Of a stretch of 64,000 bases of DNA, positions 1-8,278 are shown piece after piece. The notes under the pieces are model-generated. The model was not told where the DNA came from. It made no database searches and worked only from the letters and a program-made list of their open reading frames with translations. The translations under genes and the position numbers were made by a program. Numbering within the stretch: position 1 is the first letter of the stretch; every line of letters begins with the position of its first letter. Origin of the DNA: JBKCUI01 sp052161605 (GTDB taxonomy: Bacteria > Planctomycetota > Planctomycetia > Pirellulales > Pirellulaceae); NCBI GenBank assembly GCA_052161605.1, contig CP197409.1; one strand, given 5' to 3'.

Positions 1-2424
1 GTCAATGAGATCGTCAAGTGCATCTTTTCGTTCGAGAGAATCCGTGTCGAAGATATCGAGCGTGAGATTCGGATGCTCATCGGCCCTCACGGATCGGTGG
101 TCCCGATGTCCACTTCGGGACAATTGCTTGTTACAGAAACCGGTAGCAAGCTCCGGATTATCCGCGATATGATTGCAAAGGCTGAGGATCCTCAGGGGAG
201 CCGAGGGGGATCGATTGTAAGTTTGCCACTCAATTTTGTGGCGGCAGATGAAGTGCTCATGACAGCTCGGGGGCTGCTCGGGATCAAGGAGAACGAGTTT
301 CGAGGCGAAGATATCAGCATATCGATGGATTCGCTCGGAACGAGATTGTTCGCGACTGGTTCTGTGGAAAAGTTGCAACGGTTGCGCGATGTTGTAATGG
401 AGTTGGACAAAAAACCAGCAGATTCTATGGGAGTTTCGACTCCGCCTGAAAAACCGTTTATCAGAAGCCACTCGCTGCTAGGATCCGACCCGACCACAAC
501 ACTAGAAGTGCTCCAAACGAGTTTCGCTGGACGGCCAGGCTTGAATATGGCACTTGATCCGCGATCCAACAACATCATCGCGTTGGCCAATACCGAGACC
601 CACGAAGAGATGGACGTCATCATTCGTGAGCTTGCTGGTCAAAGCAGCGAGTTCGAAATCATCTCGCTCGATGCACTCGATCCACAAGCAGCCGTGACGA
701 CACTGGAAAAGTTCTACGGCAAGCCTGCCAAGGACGCTGATCCAACCAAGGTAAAGGGGCCTGTATTCTTTGCTGATGTAGCTAGCCGCAGGTTAATGGT
801 ACGCGGCACACAGCAAGAGGTTGATCAAATCAAGACCTTGCTGAACAAGATCACAGATAGCGGCCCGATGGCAGAAGCCGACGACGGAACCAAGTTCATT
901 CCGTTGCGTGGCAAGGCTGCACAGCGATTGCTCGAGCAGATCGACATCATGAATCGAGCCAGCAAGAAGAATATCAACATTAAGTACCCCAAAGAGTACG
1001 AAAGCACAAAACCGGGTTTCGCTCCCATCCAACCGGTACGCAAGGATAACTTGGGTGGCTCGCCGGTATCACAAGTGTCCCCCGCCTCGGGACTTGGAGA
1101 GGAGCGAGCGGGTGTTGAACCCGCGACCTTTCTAACATCGGTCAGGTTACCGCAGGACGAAATGCTAGAGGGAGATGAAACTCTGGTTGATGGTCTAAGA
1201 TCGGGTGAAGTAATCACCACAGAAACTGGTGATCAAGTCTTCATTCTCCAAGGCCCCACTGGTTTGATCGCCTACAGCGATAACCCGCAGGTCATGGCTG
1301 ACTTCAATCGATTGCTCAATCGTGTGGAACGCGAAATGACGTTAGCTCCTTCTGAGCCAACGATTCGCTATTTGAAATACATACCGGCTGCGGCAGCTGC
1401 GGAGTTGGTGAAGAGTATCATCGCGGGCGAGCAAGCGACCGGTAGCAGTGGAGGTGGCTTGTTGGGTGACGTGGCCTCTGGTTTGCTCGGAGGTGGCGGA
1501 CTTTTCGGTGGGTTGTTTGGTGGTGGAGGCGGATCGAGTGCACCCAGCGGCGTTTCGGGAGTCTCCACGTCCGGCGATGTCTACATTACACCCGACCCTC
1601 GATTAAATGCGGTTTGGGTTCAAGCGAGCCCGATCGACATTTTGTTCGTAGAAGACATACTAGATGTCATCGACGTCGAAAACAGTGAGGTCGAGAACTT
1701 GACCAAGGGAACGCCTCGGCTAATTCAGCTTGCTAACGCGAACGTTGCCGATGTAGAACCGCTCGTAAAATCTGCGTTCGCCGACCAAATAGGTGGTCAG
1801 CAAAATGCTAGGGGCGGTGCAGGTGGTGGGGGTGGACAGGGACAGCCATCAGGTCAGGAAATCATCGAACTGCTTCGAGGTGGTGGACGAGGCGGTCGTG
1901 GTGGTGCTGGCGGTGCACAGAGCCAGCTCAAGGAGCAGACCATGACTGTCATTGCCGACAAGAAGAGCAACTCTCTCATCACCGTTGCCCCGCTCGCACT
2001 CCACAAGCGAGTTGTCGAACTGGTAGAGCAGCTTGATACCTTTGCGGCTGAGGATGAGGAGATCGTCGTACCCATCGCACTGGGTGGGGATGTAAATCCA
2101 CAGTTGCTGCAGAACGCGATTTCTTCAGTATTTGGTTCAGCTGCTAGGACTACGAATGCAAGTAGCACTGCAGCTCCGGCGGCGGGAGGAGCGGCTGGAA
2201 ACACGACACCACGATTCAATCCTGCTATGTTCCAGCAATTCCAGGGTGGTGGTGCCCGTGGTGCAGGCGGAGCTAATCCGTTTGGAGCGGGTGGCTTTGG
2301 GGCTGGTGGTTTCGGCGGTGCTCAAGGTGGTGCGACTCGCGGGGGCCAAGGAGGACAAATCAATCAAGGAAACCGTAACACACAGGGCGGTCAAGGTATC
2401 AGGAACAACCGAGGCGGACGATGA
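1..2424 (+). CDS. Secretin N-domain protein (GspD-like), 5' partial
   Basis: The frame is open from base 1, so the first in-frame ATG at 73 is probably internal; 807 residues are visible. Several N1/secretin_N-like modules can be seen (for example the runs after FIPLRGKAA near residue 300, IRYLKYIPAAAAAELV near 455 and LIQLANANVADVEPLV near 575), each a short helix-strand unit typical of the periplasmic part of GspD/PilQ secretins. They are separated by Gly-rich linkers (about 490-525, 610-650 and the last 90 residues). I cannot find a C-terminal secretin gate domain; the protein ends in Gly/Asn/Arg-rich sequence. It overlaps gspE by ATGA, so it is translationally coupled to the machine. It is either a periplasmic adaptor ring or a secretin that has lost its channel; which one cannot be told from this window. 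Confidence 0.75.
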   Translation, partial: VNEIVKCIFSFERIRVEDIEREIRMLIGPHGSVVPMSTSGQLLVTETGSKLRIIRDMIAKAEDPQGSRGGSIVSLPLNFVAADEVLMTARGLLGIKENEFRGEDISISMDSLGTRLFATGSVEKLQRLRDVVMELDKKPADSMGVSTPPEKPFIRSHSLLGSDPTTTLEVLQTSFAGRPGLNMALDPRSNNIIALANTETHEEMDVIIRELAGQSSEFEIISLDALDPQAAVTTLEKFYGKPAKDADPTKVKGPVFFADVASRRLMVRGTQQEVDQIKTLLNKITDSGPMAEADDGTKFIPLRGKAAQRLLEQIDIMNRASKKNINIKYPKEYESTKPGFAPIQPVRKDNLGGSPVSQVSPASGLGEERAGVEPATFLTSVRLPQDEMLEGDETLVDGLRSGEVITTETGDQVFILQGPTGLIAYSDNPQVMADFNRLLNRVEREMTLAPSEPTIRYLKYIPAAAAAELVKSIIAGEQATGSSGGGLLGDVASGLLGGGGLFGGLFGGGGGSSAPSGVSGVSTSGDVYITPDPRLNAVWVQASPIDILFVEDILDVIDVENSEVENLTKGTPRLIQLANANVADVEPLVKSAFADQIGGQQNARGGAGGGGGQGQPSGQEIIELLRGGGRGGRGGAGGAQSQLKEQTMTVIADKKSNSLITVAPLALHKRVVELVEQLDTFAAEDEEIVVPIALGGDVNPQLLQNAISSVFGSAARTTNASSTAAPAAGGAAGNTTPRFNPAMFQQFQGGGARGAGGANPFGAGGFGAGGFGGAQGGATRGGQGGQINQGNRNTQGGQGIRNNRGGR

Positions 2425-4121
2425 TAACGGAAGCGGGAGAACTACTGCTCAGGCGAGGGTTAATTACCCAGGATCAACTCATCCAGTCCCGCTCGACCGC
2501 CGGTTCGACAGGGATTTTGGATAGCATAATCAGTTCTGGGTTTGCCAAGGAAGAGGATGCCCTCAAGGCGATCGCCGAGGAGTTCGGTCTAGACTTTATC
2601 GATCTTCGGGATGCCCAGGTTGATCTCACTCTTTTGCAGACCTTCCCACAAAAGCTAATTTATCGACATGCGTTGTTCCCGATCAAAAAGGAAGGGAACA
2701 CGCTTTACGTCGCAACGCACAATCCCCTCGATCTCTATCCGATCGATGAGGCATCGGCAGCGACAGGCCTTCAGGTCGTCCCGATGGTCGCCGAGCGAAC
2801 CGAGATCGCCAAGCTTGTTAAGAAGCATCTTGGGGTTGGTAGCGAGACGATCGAAGGGTTGATGGCTTCGAAGGGGGAGGACGATGCAATCGAGCTCCTG
2901 GAGAAGATCGAGGCTGATGGTAGTGAGGCCAGCGAGCAAGCCCAAGAGGCTTCGGTGGTACGGCTTGTTAATGAGCTACTGGTCGAAGCAGTCGACTCGC
3001 GTACTTCTGACGTTCACATGGAATCGCAGGGTAGCGGTTTGGTTGTCCGCTATCGGATCGACGGGATCCTTCATACGCAGCCTGTGCCCCCGGAGATCAA
3101 TCGATTCCAAGCAGCCATTATCTCGCGATTGAAGATTATGGCGAAGCTCAATATCGCCGAGAAGCGCTTACCGCAGGACGGTCGGATTAAGCTTCGGGTG
3201 CACGGTCGTGAGATCGACATTCGGGTATCGGTTATCCCGATGATCCACGGTGAGAGCTTGGTCATGCGGATTCTCGACAAAGGCTCGATGAAGTTCGATT
3301 TGCGAAGTCTCGGGATGGGTGAAGCGACTTACAAGCTCTTTAGCGAGCTGATTCGCTTGCCGCACGGTATTATTCTCGTAACTGGTCCAACTGGATCGGG
3401 AAAAACGACCACGTTGTACAGTTCGCTGCTTGAGATCCAGTCCCCCGAGGTGAAGATTATCACCACGGAGGACCCTGTTGAGTATCAGCTCGAGGGAATC
3501 AATCAGATTCAGGTCCATCCCAAGATTGGTTTGACGTTTGCGGCTTCGCTGAGAAGTATTTTGCGTCATGACCCCGATGTGGTGCTGGTCGGGGAAATTC
3601 GGGACGCAGAAACAGCCGAGAACGCTATTCAAGCGTCGCTGACCGGTCACACCGTATTTAGCACGCTTCACACCAATGATGCGGCTGGTACTTTTACGCG
3701 GATCGTCGACATGGGAATTGAGCCTTTCTTGGTCGCGAGTACAGTGGAAGGGATCATGGCGCAGCGACTGGTTCGGCGTCTATGTCCTAATTGCAAAGAG
3801 CCATATACCCCTAGCCCGGAAGATGTGCCGAAGGATTTCCCATGGGACAAGCTCGATGGGCGTCCGCTTTACAGGCCCAAGGGGTGCCGTGTTTGTCGGA
3901 ATCTTGGATACTCGGGTCGGTTCGGAATCTACGAATTGCTAGCGACGACTGAAGCAGTGCGACAACTGGCGCACGATCGGAGGAGTTCGTTTGAGATCAA
4001 GCAAGCGGCTATCAAGGCTGGCATGCTAACACTTCGGGACGATGCCTTTAGGAAGGCGATGGAGGGGACGACGAGTCTCGAGGAAGTGCTTCGTGCCACG
4101 AAGGGTGATCATCTCGGTTAA
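2421..4121 (+). CDS. gspE: Type II secretion / type IV pilus assembly ATPase GspE
   Basis: 566 residues, the normal length for GspE/PilB, the cytoplasmic hexameric ATPase that powers pseudopilus assembly. The N-terminal 150 residues form the MshEN/GspE-N domain that docks on the PilM/GspL-like partner. The motor carries Walker A GPTGSGKTT (about 322-330), the Asp-box ITTEDPVEY (about 347-355), Walker B VVLVGEIRD (about 387-395) and the His-box TGHTVFSTLHTND (about 408-420). Four zinc-ligand cysteines (455, 458, 489, 492) are all present, as in GspE/PilB and unlike most PilT proteins. The start overlaps the upstream stop as ATGA. The next gene, gspF, starts 5 bp after its stop. Confidence 0.95.
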   Translation: MITEAGELLLRRGLITQDQLIQSRSTAGSTGILDSIISSGFAKEEDALKAIAEEFGLDFIDLRDAQVDLTLLQTFPQKLIYRHALFPIKKEGNTLYVATHNPLDLYPIDEASAATGLQVVPMVAERTEIAKLVKKHLGVGSETIEGLMASKGEDDAIELLEKIEADGSEASEQAQEASVVRLVNELLVEAVDSRTSDVHMESQGSGLVVRYRIDGILHTQPVPPEINRFQAAIISRLKIMAKLNIAEKRLPQDGRIKLRVHGREIDIRVSVIPMIHGESLVMRILDKGSMKFDLRSLGMGEATYKLFSELIRLPHGIILVTGPTGSGKTTTLYSSLLEIQSPEVKIITTEDPVEYQLEGINQIQVHPKIGLTFAASLRSILRHDPDVVLVGEIRDAETAENAIQASLTGHTVFSTLHTNDAAGTFTRIVDMGIEPFLVASTVEGIMAQRLVRRLCPNCKEPYTPSPEDVPKDFPWDKLDGRPLYRPKGCRVCRNLGYSGRFGIYELLATTEAVRQLAHDRRSSFEIKQAAIKAGMLTLRDDAFRKAMEGTTSLEEVLRATKGDHLG

Positions 4122-4126
4122 GAACT

Positions 4127-5329
4127 ATGCCTGACTTTGCTTATCTAGCCCGTGACATGAATGGAAAATCGATTGCTGGCACAATTTCGGCCAACAATCA
4201 ACGCGATGCTGCGGCTCAATTGGGAGCCAAATCGCTGTTTCCAGTTTCGATCACACTGAATAAAGGAACGCAAGTCAAAGGGACTGGCCGCGTTTCTGGA
4301 ACGCAGATGGCTGGTTTTTACGAGCAACTTGCCTCACTTCTGCGAAGCGGTGTGCCGCTGCTAAGAGCCCTAGCAGTTTTGTCTACCCAAGGTGGCACGA
4401 GCAAATCGCTTCGTTTCGCTGTGTCCGAGATCAAGGCCAAGATTGAAGAGGGAGAATCGTTGGGGGACGCCATGGAGCGTTTTCCTCGCGTCTTCAACGA
4501 CATTGGCGTCAACATGGTCAAAGCGGGAAGCGAGGGAGGCTTTTTGGAAGATGCCCTCGAGCGAGTCGGTTCGTTCGTGCAGCAGCAGGAGGAAATGAAG
4601 AGCAAGACGGCGGGTGCGTTAGCCTATCCTGTCTTCGTGATGACAGTTGGCGTTTTGGTTGTAACAGTTTTGCTAGTCTTCTTCGTCCCGCAATTCGAGA
4701 ATATTTTTGCGGACATGCGAGACAAAGGGTCCTTACCTCAGGCTACGGAAATTCTGCTAGCCATCAGTCAGGTCGTTCAGAGTTATTGGTGGATGGTGTT
4801 GGGAGGCATCGGTCTGATAGGGTTGGGGCTTAGTCAGTACTTAAAGACCGATCAAGGAAAAAGACGCTTCGATTTAGTAAAAATCAAGACACCTTTGTTA
4901 GGATCGGTGTTTCTAAATCTAGCAGTTGCTCGTTTCTGCCGAGTGTTAGGAACATTGCTCAAGAACGGGGTGCCATTGTTGCGATCGCTGGAAATCAGTC
5001 GTCAAGCTGCCGGGAACTTGATCCTATCGGAATCGGTTCTCGCGGCGAGCGAGGAGATCCAGGCGGGAGAGCGGCTTGCGAAACAGTTAGAAAAATCGGG
5101 ACATTTTCCAACGACGGTTGTGGAGATGATTTCGATCGCCGAGGAGTCCAACACGCTCGACAACGTGTTGGTGACAATTTCGGATAATCTAGAGCGAACA
5201 ACATTCCGCAGATTGGAAACGGTGGTTCGGTTGCTAGAACCGTTCATGTTGTTGATGTTGGCAGGGATGGTGATGTTCGTCGTTCTAGCCTTGCTGCTAC
5301 CGATTATCAATTCGGCCAGTACACTGTAA
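4127..5329 (+). CDS. gspF: Type II secretion inner-membrane platform protein GspF
   Basis: 400 residues, the usual GspF/PilC length. The polytopic platform protein sits in the inner membrane and converts GspE motion into pseudopilin extraction. It has the two-fold repeated GspF domain: the first around residues 65-190 (motif LASLLRSGVPLLRAL), the second around 265-390 (LGTLLKNGVPLLRSLEI), both with the conserved E/G-rich loop (KAGSEGGFLEDAL; SIAEESNTLDNVL). Three hydrophobic segments are seen near 165-190, 220-240 and at the C-terminus (370-395). It lies between gspE and gspG, the standard order. Confidence 0.95.
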   Translation: MPDFAYLARDMNGKSIAGTISANNQRDAAAQLGAKSLFPVSITLNKGTQVKGTGRVSGTQMAGFYEQLASLLRSGVPLLRALAVLSTQGGTSKSLRFAVSEIKAKIEEGESLGDAMERFPRVFNDIGVNMVKAGSEGGFLEDALERVGSFVQQQEEMKSKTAGALAYPVFVMTVGVLVVTVLLVFFVPQFENIFADMRDKGSLPQATEILLAISQVVQSYWWMVLGGIGLIGLGLSQYLKTDQGKRRFDLVKIKTPLLGSVFLNLAVARFCRVLGTLLKNGVPLLRSLEISRQAAGNLILSESVLAASEEIQAGERLAKQLEKSGHFPTTVVEMISIAEESNTLDNVLVTISDNLERTTFRRLETVVRLLEPFMLLMLAGMVMFVVLALLLPIINSASTL

Positions 5330-5414
5330 AATACGAGTAAAGCACCTCAATCCAAAAGCCTTTCGCAGGAATGTGCGATTTGAAATTATCGAAAATAGAA
5401 GGAAAGGGAACACA

Positions 5415-5819
5415 ATGAAACGAAACAGACTTATACGCAGATCGTTACGAAGAGGCTTCACGCTGATGGAAGTCCTCTTGGTACTCGTCATCATCGTGGT
5501 TATTGCAGGGTTTGGCATCCGAGCCATGACCGGCACGTTGCAACAGGCAAAGCAGAGGGAAGCCAAGGCGATGCTTGGAATTTTGTCTGCCTCCCTCCAA
5601 GAGTATCAACTGATGGTGGGTAGCTTGCCAAACGATCTAGAATCTTTGGTGAACCAACCGTCGGACGTTGATCCAGCTCTTTGGGTGCAGAAGCTAAAGA
5701 AATTACCTTTGGACCCTTGGAATCGACCATACGAGTACCGACCAAGTGGCATGGAGTTTGAACTGAGAAGTGCAGGGCCGGATGGACAATCCGGAACGGC
5801 CGATGACATCACTCCATAG
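5415..5819 (+). CDS. gspG: Major pseudopilin GspG
   Basis: 134 residues from the ATG at 5415, which follows GGAAAGGGAA (5401-5410); an in-frame start at 5373 would add an untypical leader. The class III prepilin signal is a basic leader then G/FTLMEVLLVLVIIVVIAGF, with the cleavage Gly and Glu+5 present. The C-terminal part shows the GspG calcium-loop region: LPLDPWNRPYEYR then SAGPDGQSGTADDI. It forms the pseudopilus shaft. The leader would be cut and methylated by a GspO/PilD peptidase, which is not encoded in this window. Its 3' end overlaps the start of the next pseudopilin gene. Confidence 0.95.
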   Translation: MKRNRLIRRSLRRGFTLMEVLLVLVIIVVIAGFGIRAMTGTLQQAKQREAKAMLGILSASLQEYQLMVGSLPNDLESLVNQPSDVDPALWVQKLKKLPLDPWNRPYEYRPSGMEFELRSAGPDGQSGTADDITP

Positions 5820-6534
5820 TGTGCGGCTTGCACGCCTGATCAGAACTAGGCGTGTAACAGCCTCCTATCCAAGGCCCGCTCGGCGGGCCTTTACGCTGCT
5901 AGAAGTGTTGCTTGTGTTGGCGATTCTGGCAGCGTTAGCTGGGTTGGCAGCGCCGACCGTCAATTCCATGATCACCAGCCGCAAGCTTTCGGTAGCGGCA
6001 GATCAGCTTATCAACGACATTGCCGAGGGTAGGGTTCGGGCCATCCAAACAGGGCAAACTCAAGTCTTCGAGGCCACGGTGGGGGGAAGAGATTACATCG
6101 TCAAGCCATGGCTCATGGCGAGTGATGAGATCGACGCTTCCGCTGGTGCTACGATTACAACCTCGTTGGGAATGACATTGGACACGGCTGCCGCTCCTGG
6201 CGGAGGGATTGAGACCTCTCAATCGTCCGGCCAGAAGGAACCAAAGGAGCTTGATGTATACGTGCAGTTCAGTGCGGTCGAAACCGTAATGGATACGCGC
6301 AGCGCGTCAGCCATTCAGACAGATACCGGAATGTTACCCACTGCAAGTGCTGTCGCGGGGGGAAAGTGCAATCCGGTTCTTTTGTATCCTGACGGGTCGA
6401 GCACCACGGCGCAGATCATCTTGATCGATCAGCAAGGTCGGCGGATGGTCGTGCAATTGCGTGGCATCGTCGGTCAAATGTCAAAGTTCCAAACCACCAG
6501 TCTTGATCCGTCTGCATTTGTTCCAGCTCAGTAA
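5803..6534 (+). CDS. Minor pseudopilin, GspH-like
   Basis: About 243 residues with an N-terminal prepilin motif RRAFTLLEVLLVLAILAALAGLAAP (RRA|FTLLE type; Glu+5 present) after a basic leader. The remainder is a GspH-like globular region of low conservation. Possible starts are GTG 5770, ATG 5782 (AGGG 4 bp before) and ATG 5803 (GGAA 6 bp before); all lie inside the 3' end of gspG, so the genes overlap whichever is used. A strong hairpin (5871-5891) sits in the leader coding region. Assignment to H rather than another minor pseudopilin rests on order and length only. Confidence 0.8.
   Translation: MTSLHSVRLARLIRTRRVTASYPRPARRAFTLLEVLLVLAILAALAGLAAPTVNSMITSRKLSVAADQLINDIAEGRVRAIQTGQTQVFEATVGGRDYIVKPWLMASDEIDASAGATITTSLGMTLDTAAAPGGGIETSQSSGQKEPKELDVYVQFSAVETVMDTRSASAIQTDTGMLPTASAVAGGKCNPVLLYPDGSSTTAQIILIDQQGRRMVVQLRGIVGQMSKFQTTSLDPSAFVPAQ
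5871..5891 (+). promoter_or_regulatory. Perfect 9-bp hairpin in the leader of the gspH-like gene
   Basis: AAGGCCCGC (5871-5879), 3-nt loop, GCGGGCCTT (5883-5891), then TACG. It resembles a short-tailed intrinsic terminator and lies about 50 bp after the gspG stop, inside the coding sequence for the basic leader. It could lower expression of the minor pseudopilins relative to GspG by attenuation or pausing, or protect the gspG 3' end. That role is inference. Confidence 0.45.
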
Positions 6535-6550
6535 AGGAGTGGTGCGAGTT

Positions 6551-7078
6551 ATGAAGTTCGGTCATCAGCCAGTCAAAACGAGATCTCGATTTGCCCTACG
6601 TGCCCGGGGGGGCAAGCCAAGACGCAGGAAAGGGATTTCCTTGTTAGAGGTTGTGTTGGCGTTATCTATCCTTGCCACTTCTGCTGCTTTACTCGCTCAG
6701 ATTACCCGTCGAGCGACAAACAATGCGATGATGGCTCAAAGAATCGCTTCGGCTCAGCTCATTTGCGAGGGGACAATGTCGGAGATCTTGGTAGGAGCGA
6801 TACCCATGCAAGCTACAGATTGGGCGCCCGTCGATGGTAATTTTGCTAGAGGCAGTTGGTATTACAAGCTGGAAACGGTTGTTGCCGAGCGGCCCAATAT
6901 GATCGGCCTGCGTCTGGCGATTACGGATATTATCGATTCGCCTGAGGGGCCTAGAGAACTGTTTTATGTGGTCAGATGGGTGATTGATCCGTCACTTGGG
7001 CTGGATACTCCTCCGACAGTCAGCAGCTTCGGTCCATCGAGTCGTTCCATCGCTTTTATGGGATTGGCGAGCTTATGA
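6551..7078 (+). CDS. Minor pseudopilin, GspI-like
   Basis: 175 residues from ATG 6551. AAAGGAG (6533-6539) lies 11 bp upstream and overlaps the previous stop; an in-frame GTG at 6542 is too close to it. The basic leader is followed by the prepilin motif KGISLLEVVLALSILATSAALLAQI (cleavage after G, Glu+5 present), then a compact globular domain ending near SRSIAFMGLASL. GspI is the first minor pseudopilin recruited to the tip complex with J and K. The stop overlaps the next gene by ATGA. The I assignment is by order and by the LLEVVLAL motif. Confidence 0.8.
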   Translation: MKFGHQPVKTRSRFALRARGGKPRRRKGISLLEVVLALSILATSAALLAQITRRATNNAMMAQRIASAQLICEGTMSEILVGAIPMQATDWAPVDGNFARGSWYYKLETVVAERPNMIGLRLAITDIIDSPEGPRELFYVVRWVIDPSLGLDTPPTVSSFGPSSRSIAFMGLASL

Positions 7079-8154
7079 AATCGGAACATCGCAATCAAAC
7101 TCAGCAAGTAGCAGTCCCAGGGGCTAGGCTGCGCAGCCTACAGGGGTACAGACTCCGACCAGGTTTCACGTTGGTCGAAGTCCTCTTATCGATTGCTTTA
7201 ACGGCGGTGATCACTGGAATCATCGGTTCGCTGGTGCAAGTTTATTTGACCAATCAGAGCATCGGCCGAGATCGCGTCAAGCAGACGCAATTAGCCCGTG
7301 CCTTGCTCAATATGATCGCTGACGATATTCGCACGGTGGTTCGACATCAAGCGTTCGATTCGGCAGGCTTGAGTGAACTCCTTTCAGGAGGGCAGTCTGG
7401 CGGCGGAGGTGGTGGTGGATCAACCGGTGGAGCGGCAACGGGTATGGATGCCGGAGGGGCTTCTAGCATGGATGGAAGCTCCATGGCAGGAGTGCCTGCT
7501 TTAGCAAGTTTGCCCCCTGGGATTTACGGATCCAGCACTTCAATTGAGATTGATATCAGTCGTCTCCCTCGTCCCGATGAGTACATTCCGAGAGAGCCGG
7601 ACCTCATTAGCGGAACTGTGGCAGACTTGCCCAGTGATATCAAGACCGTCTCCTATTTTGTTCAGAGCAAGAGGACGGACGGTGTTCGCGATCCGTTAGC
7701 GACAGAGATCGACATTCGTTCTCGATTGGCAAACAACGACGGTGCTGTCGGCGGTTTAGTTCGTCGCTCGGTGGACCGTGCGATTACGCAGTTTGCGTAT
7801 GAGCAGGGAACGACTGATTCCTTGCAAAGAACAGGGGAGTTGCTAGCTCCCGAGGTCATTGCATTGGAGTTCGAGTATTTCGACGGTGCCATGTGGCAAA
7901 TGGAGTGGGACAGCAGTATCCAGGGTCTTCCGTTGGTGGTGCGGATAACTTTAGCCATGCAACTTGAGTCCAAGCGACAAAGCGATCCCGTGGAACCGGG
8001 GCAGTCCATTTTGTCCCTTACGTCCGGTTCGCTTTCGGAAAATGGGATAGAAATTTACACCACTACAACGGTAATTCCGGGTTCTCAATTATTGGTTAGG
8101 CCTCAAATGGACCCGGCAACGGGTGACAGTGGCATGGGAGCCTTGGGATTGTAG
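7075..8154 (+). CDS. Minor pseudopilin, GspJ-like
   Basis: 359 residues, much longer than usual GspJ (about 200). Prepilin motif PGFTLVEVLLSIALTAVITGII begins near residue 28. A Gly/Ser/Met-rich insertion (about residues 105-140) separates the N-terminal helix from a beta-rich domain with the typical GspJ-like ending (LEFEYFDGAMWQMEWDS, then LPLVVRITLAM). Start ATG 7075 overlaps the previous stop by ATGA. A 16-bp perfect palindrome lies in the leader coding region (7125-7140). It is part of the putative I-J-K pseudopilus tip. Confidence 0.8.
   Translation: MKSEHRNQTQQVAVPGARLRSLQGYRLRPGFTLVEVLLSIALTAVITGIIGSLVQVYLTNQSIGRDRVKQTQLARALLNMIADDIRTVVRHQAFDSAGLSELLSGGQSGGGGGGGSTGGAATGMDAGGASSMDGSSMAGVPALASLPPGIYGSSTSIEIDISRLPRPDEYIPREPDLISGTVADLPSDIKTVSYFVQSKRTDGVRDPLATEIDIRSRLANNDGAVGGLVRRSVDRAITQFAYEQGTTDSLQRTGELLAPEVIALEFEYFDGAMWQMEWDSSIQGLPLVVRITLAMQLESKRQSDPVEPGQSILSLTSGSLSENGIEIYTTTTVIPGSQLLVRPQMDPATGDSGMGALGL
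7125..7140. promoter_or_regulatory. 16-bp perfect palindrome in the gspJ-like leader
   Basis: TAGGCTGCGCAGCCTA is its own reverse complement. It lies 50 bp after the ATG of the gspJ-like gene, just before the codons of the prepilin cleavage motif. It could act as an RNA hairpin or be chance. A weaker stem (TGCCC/GGGCA, 6601-6614) occupies the same relative place, 50 bp after the start, in the gspI-like gene. Confidence 0.4.
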
Positions 8155-8278
8155 GCAGTCCCTGAGGACGAATGGGACAGCCGCCAGTCATTAGGCAAGG
8201 CCGTAATTGGGGCGAGACCGGTCCCTCAAGTCTCGCTTGGAACTTTTTATTACGCGTATTGCTGAGAGTATAAGATCG

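Noticed and set aside
1368..2219. Several minus-strand frames opposite the secretin N-domain gene
   Set aside because: Antisense shadows of Gly-rich coding DNA giving Pro/Ser/Arg-rich translations.
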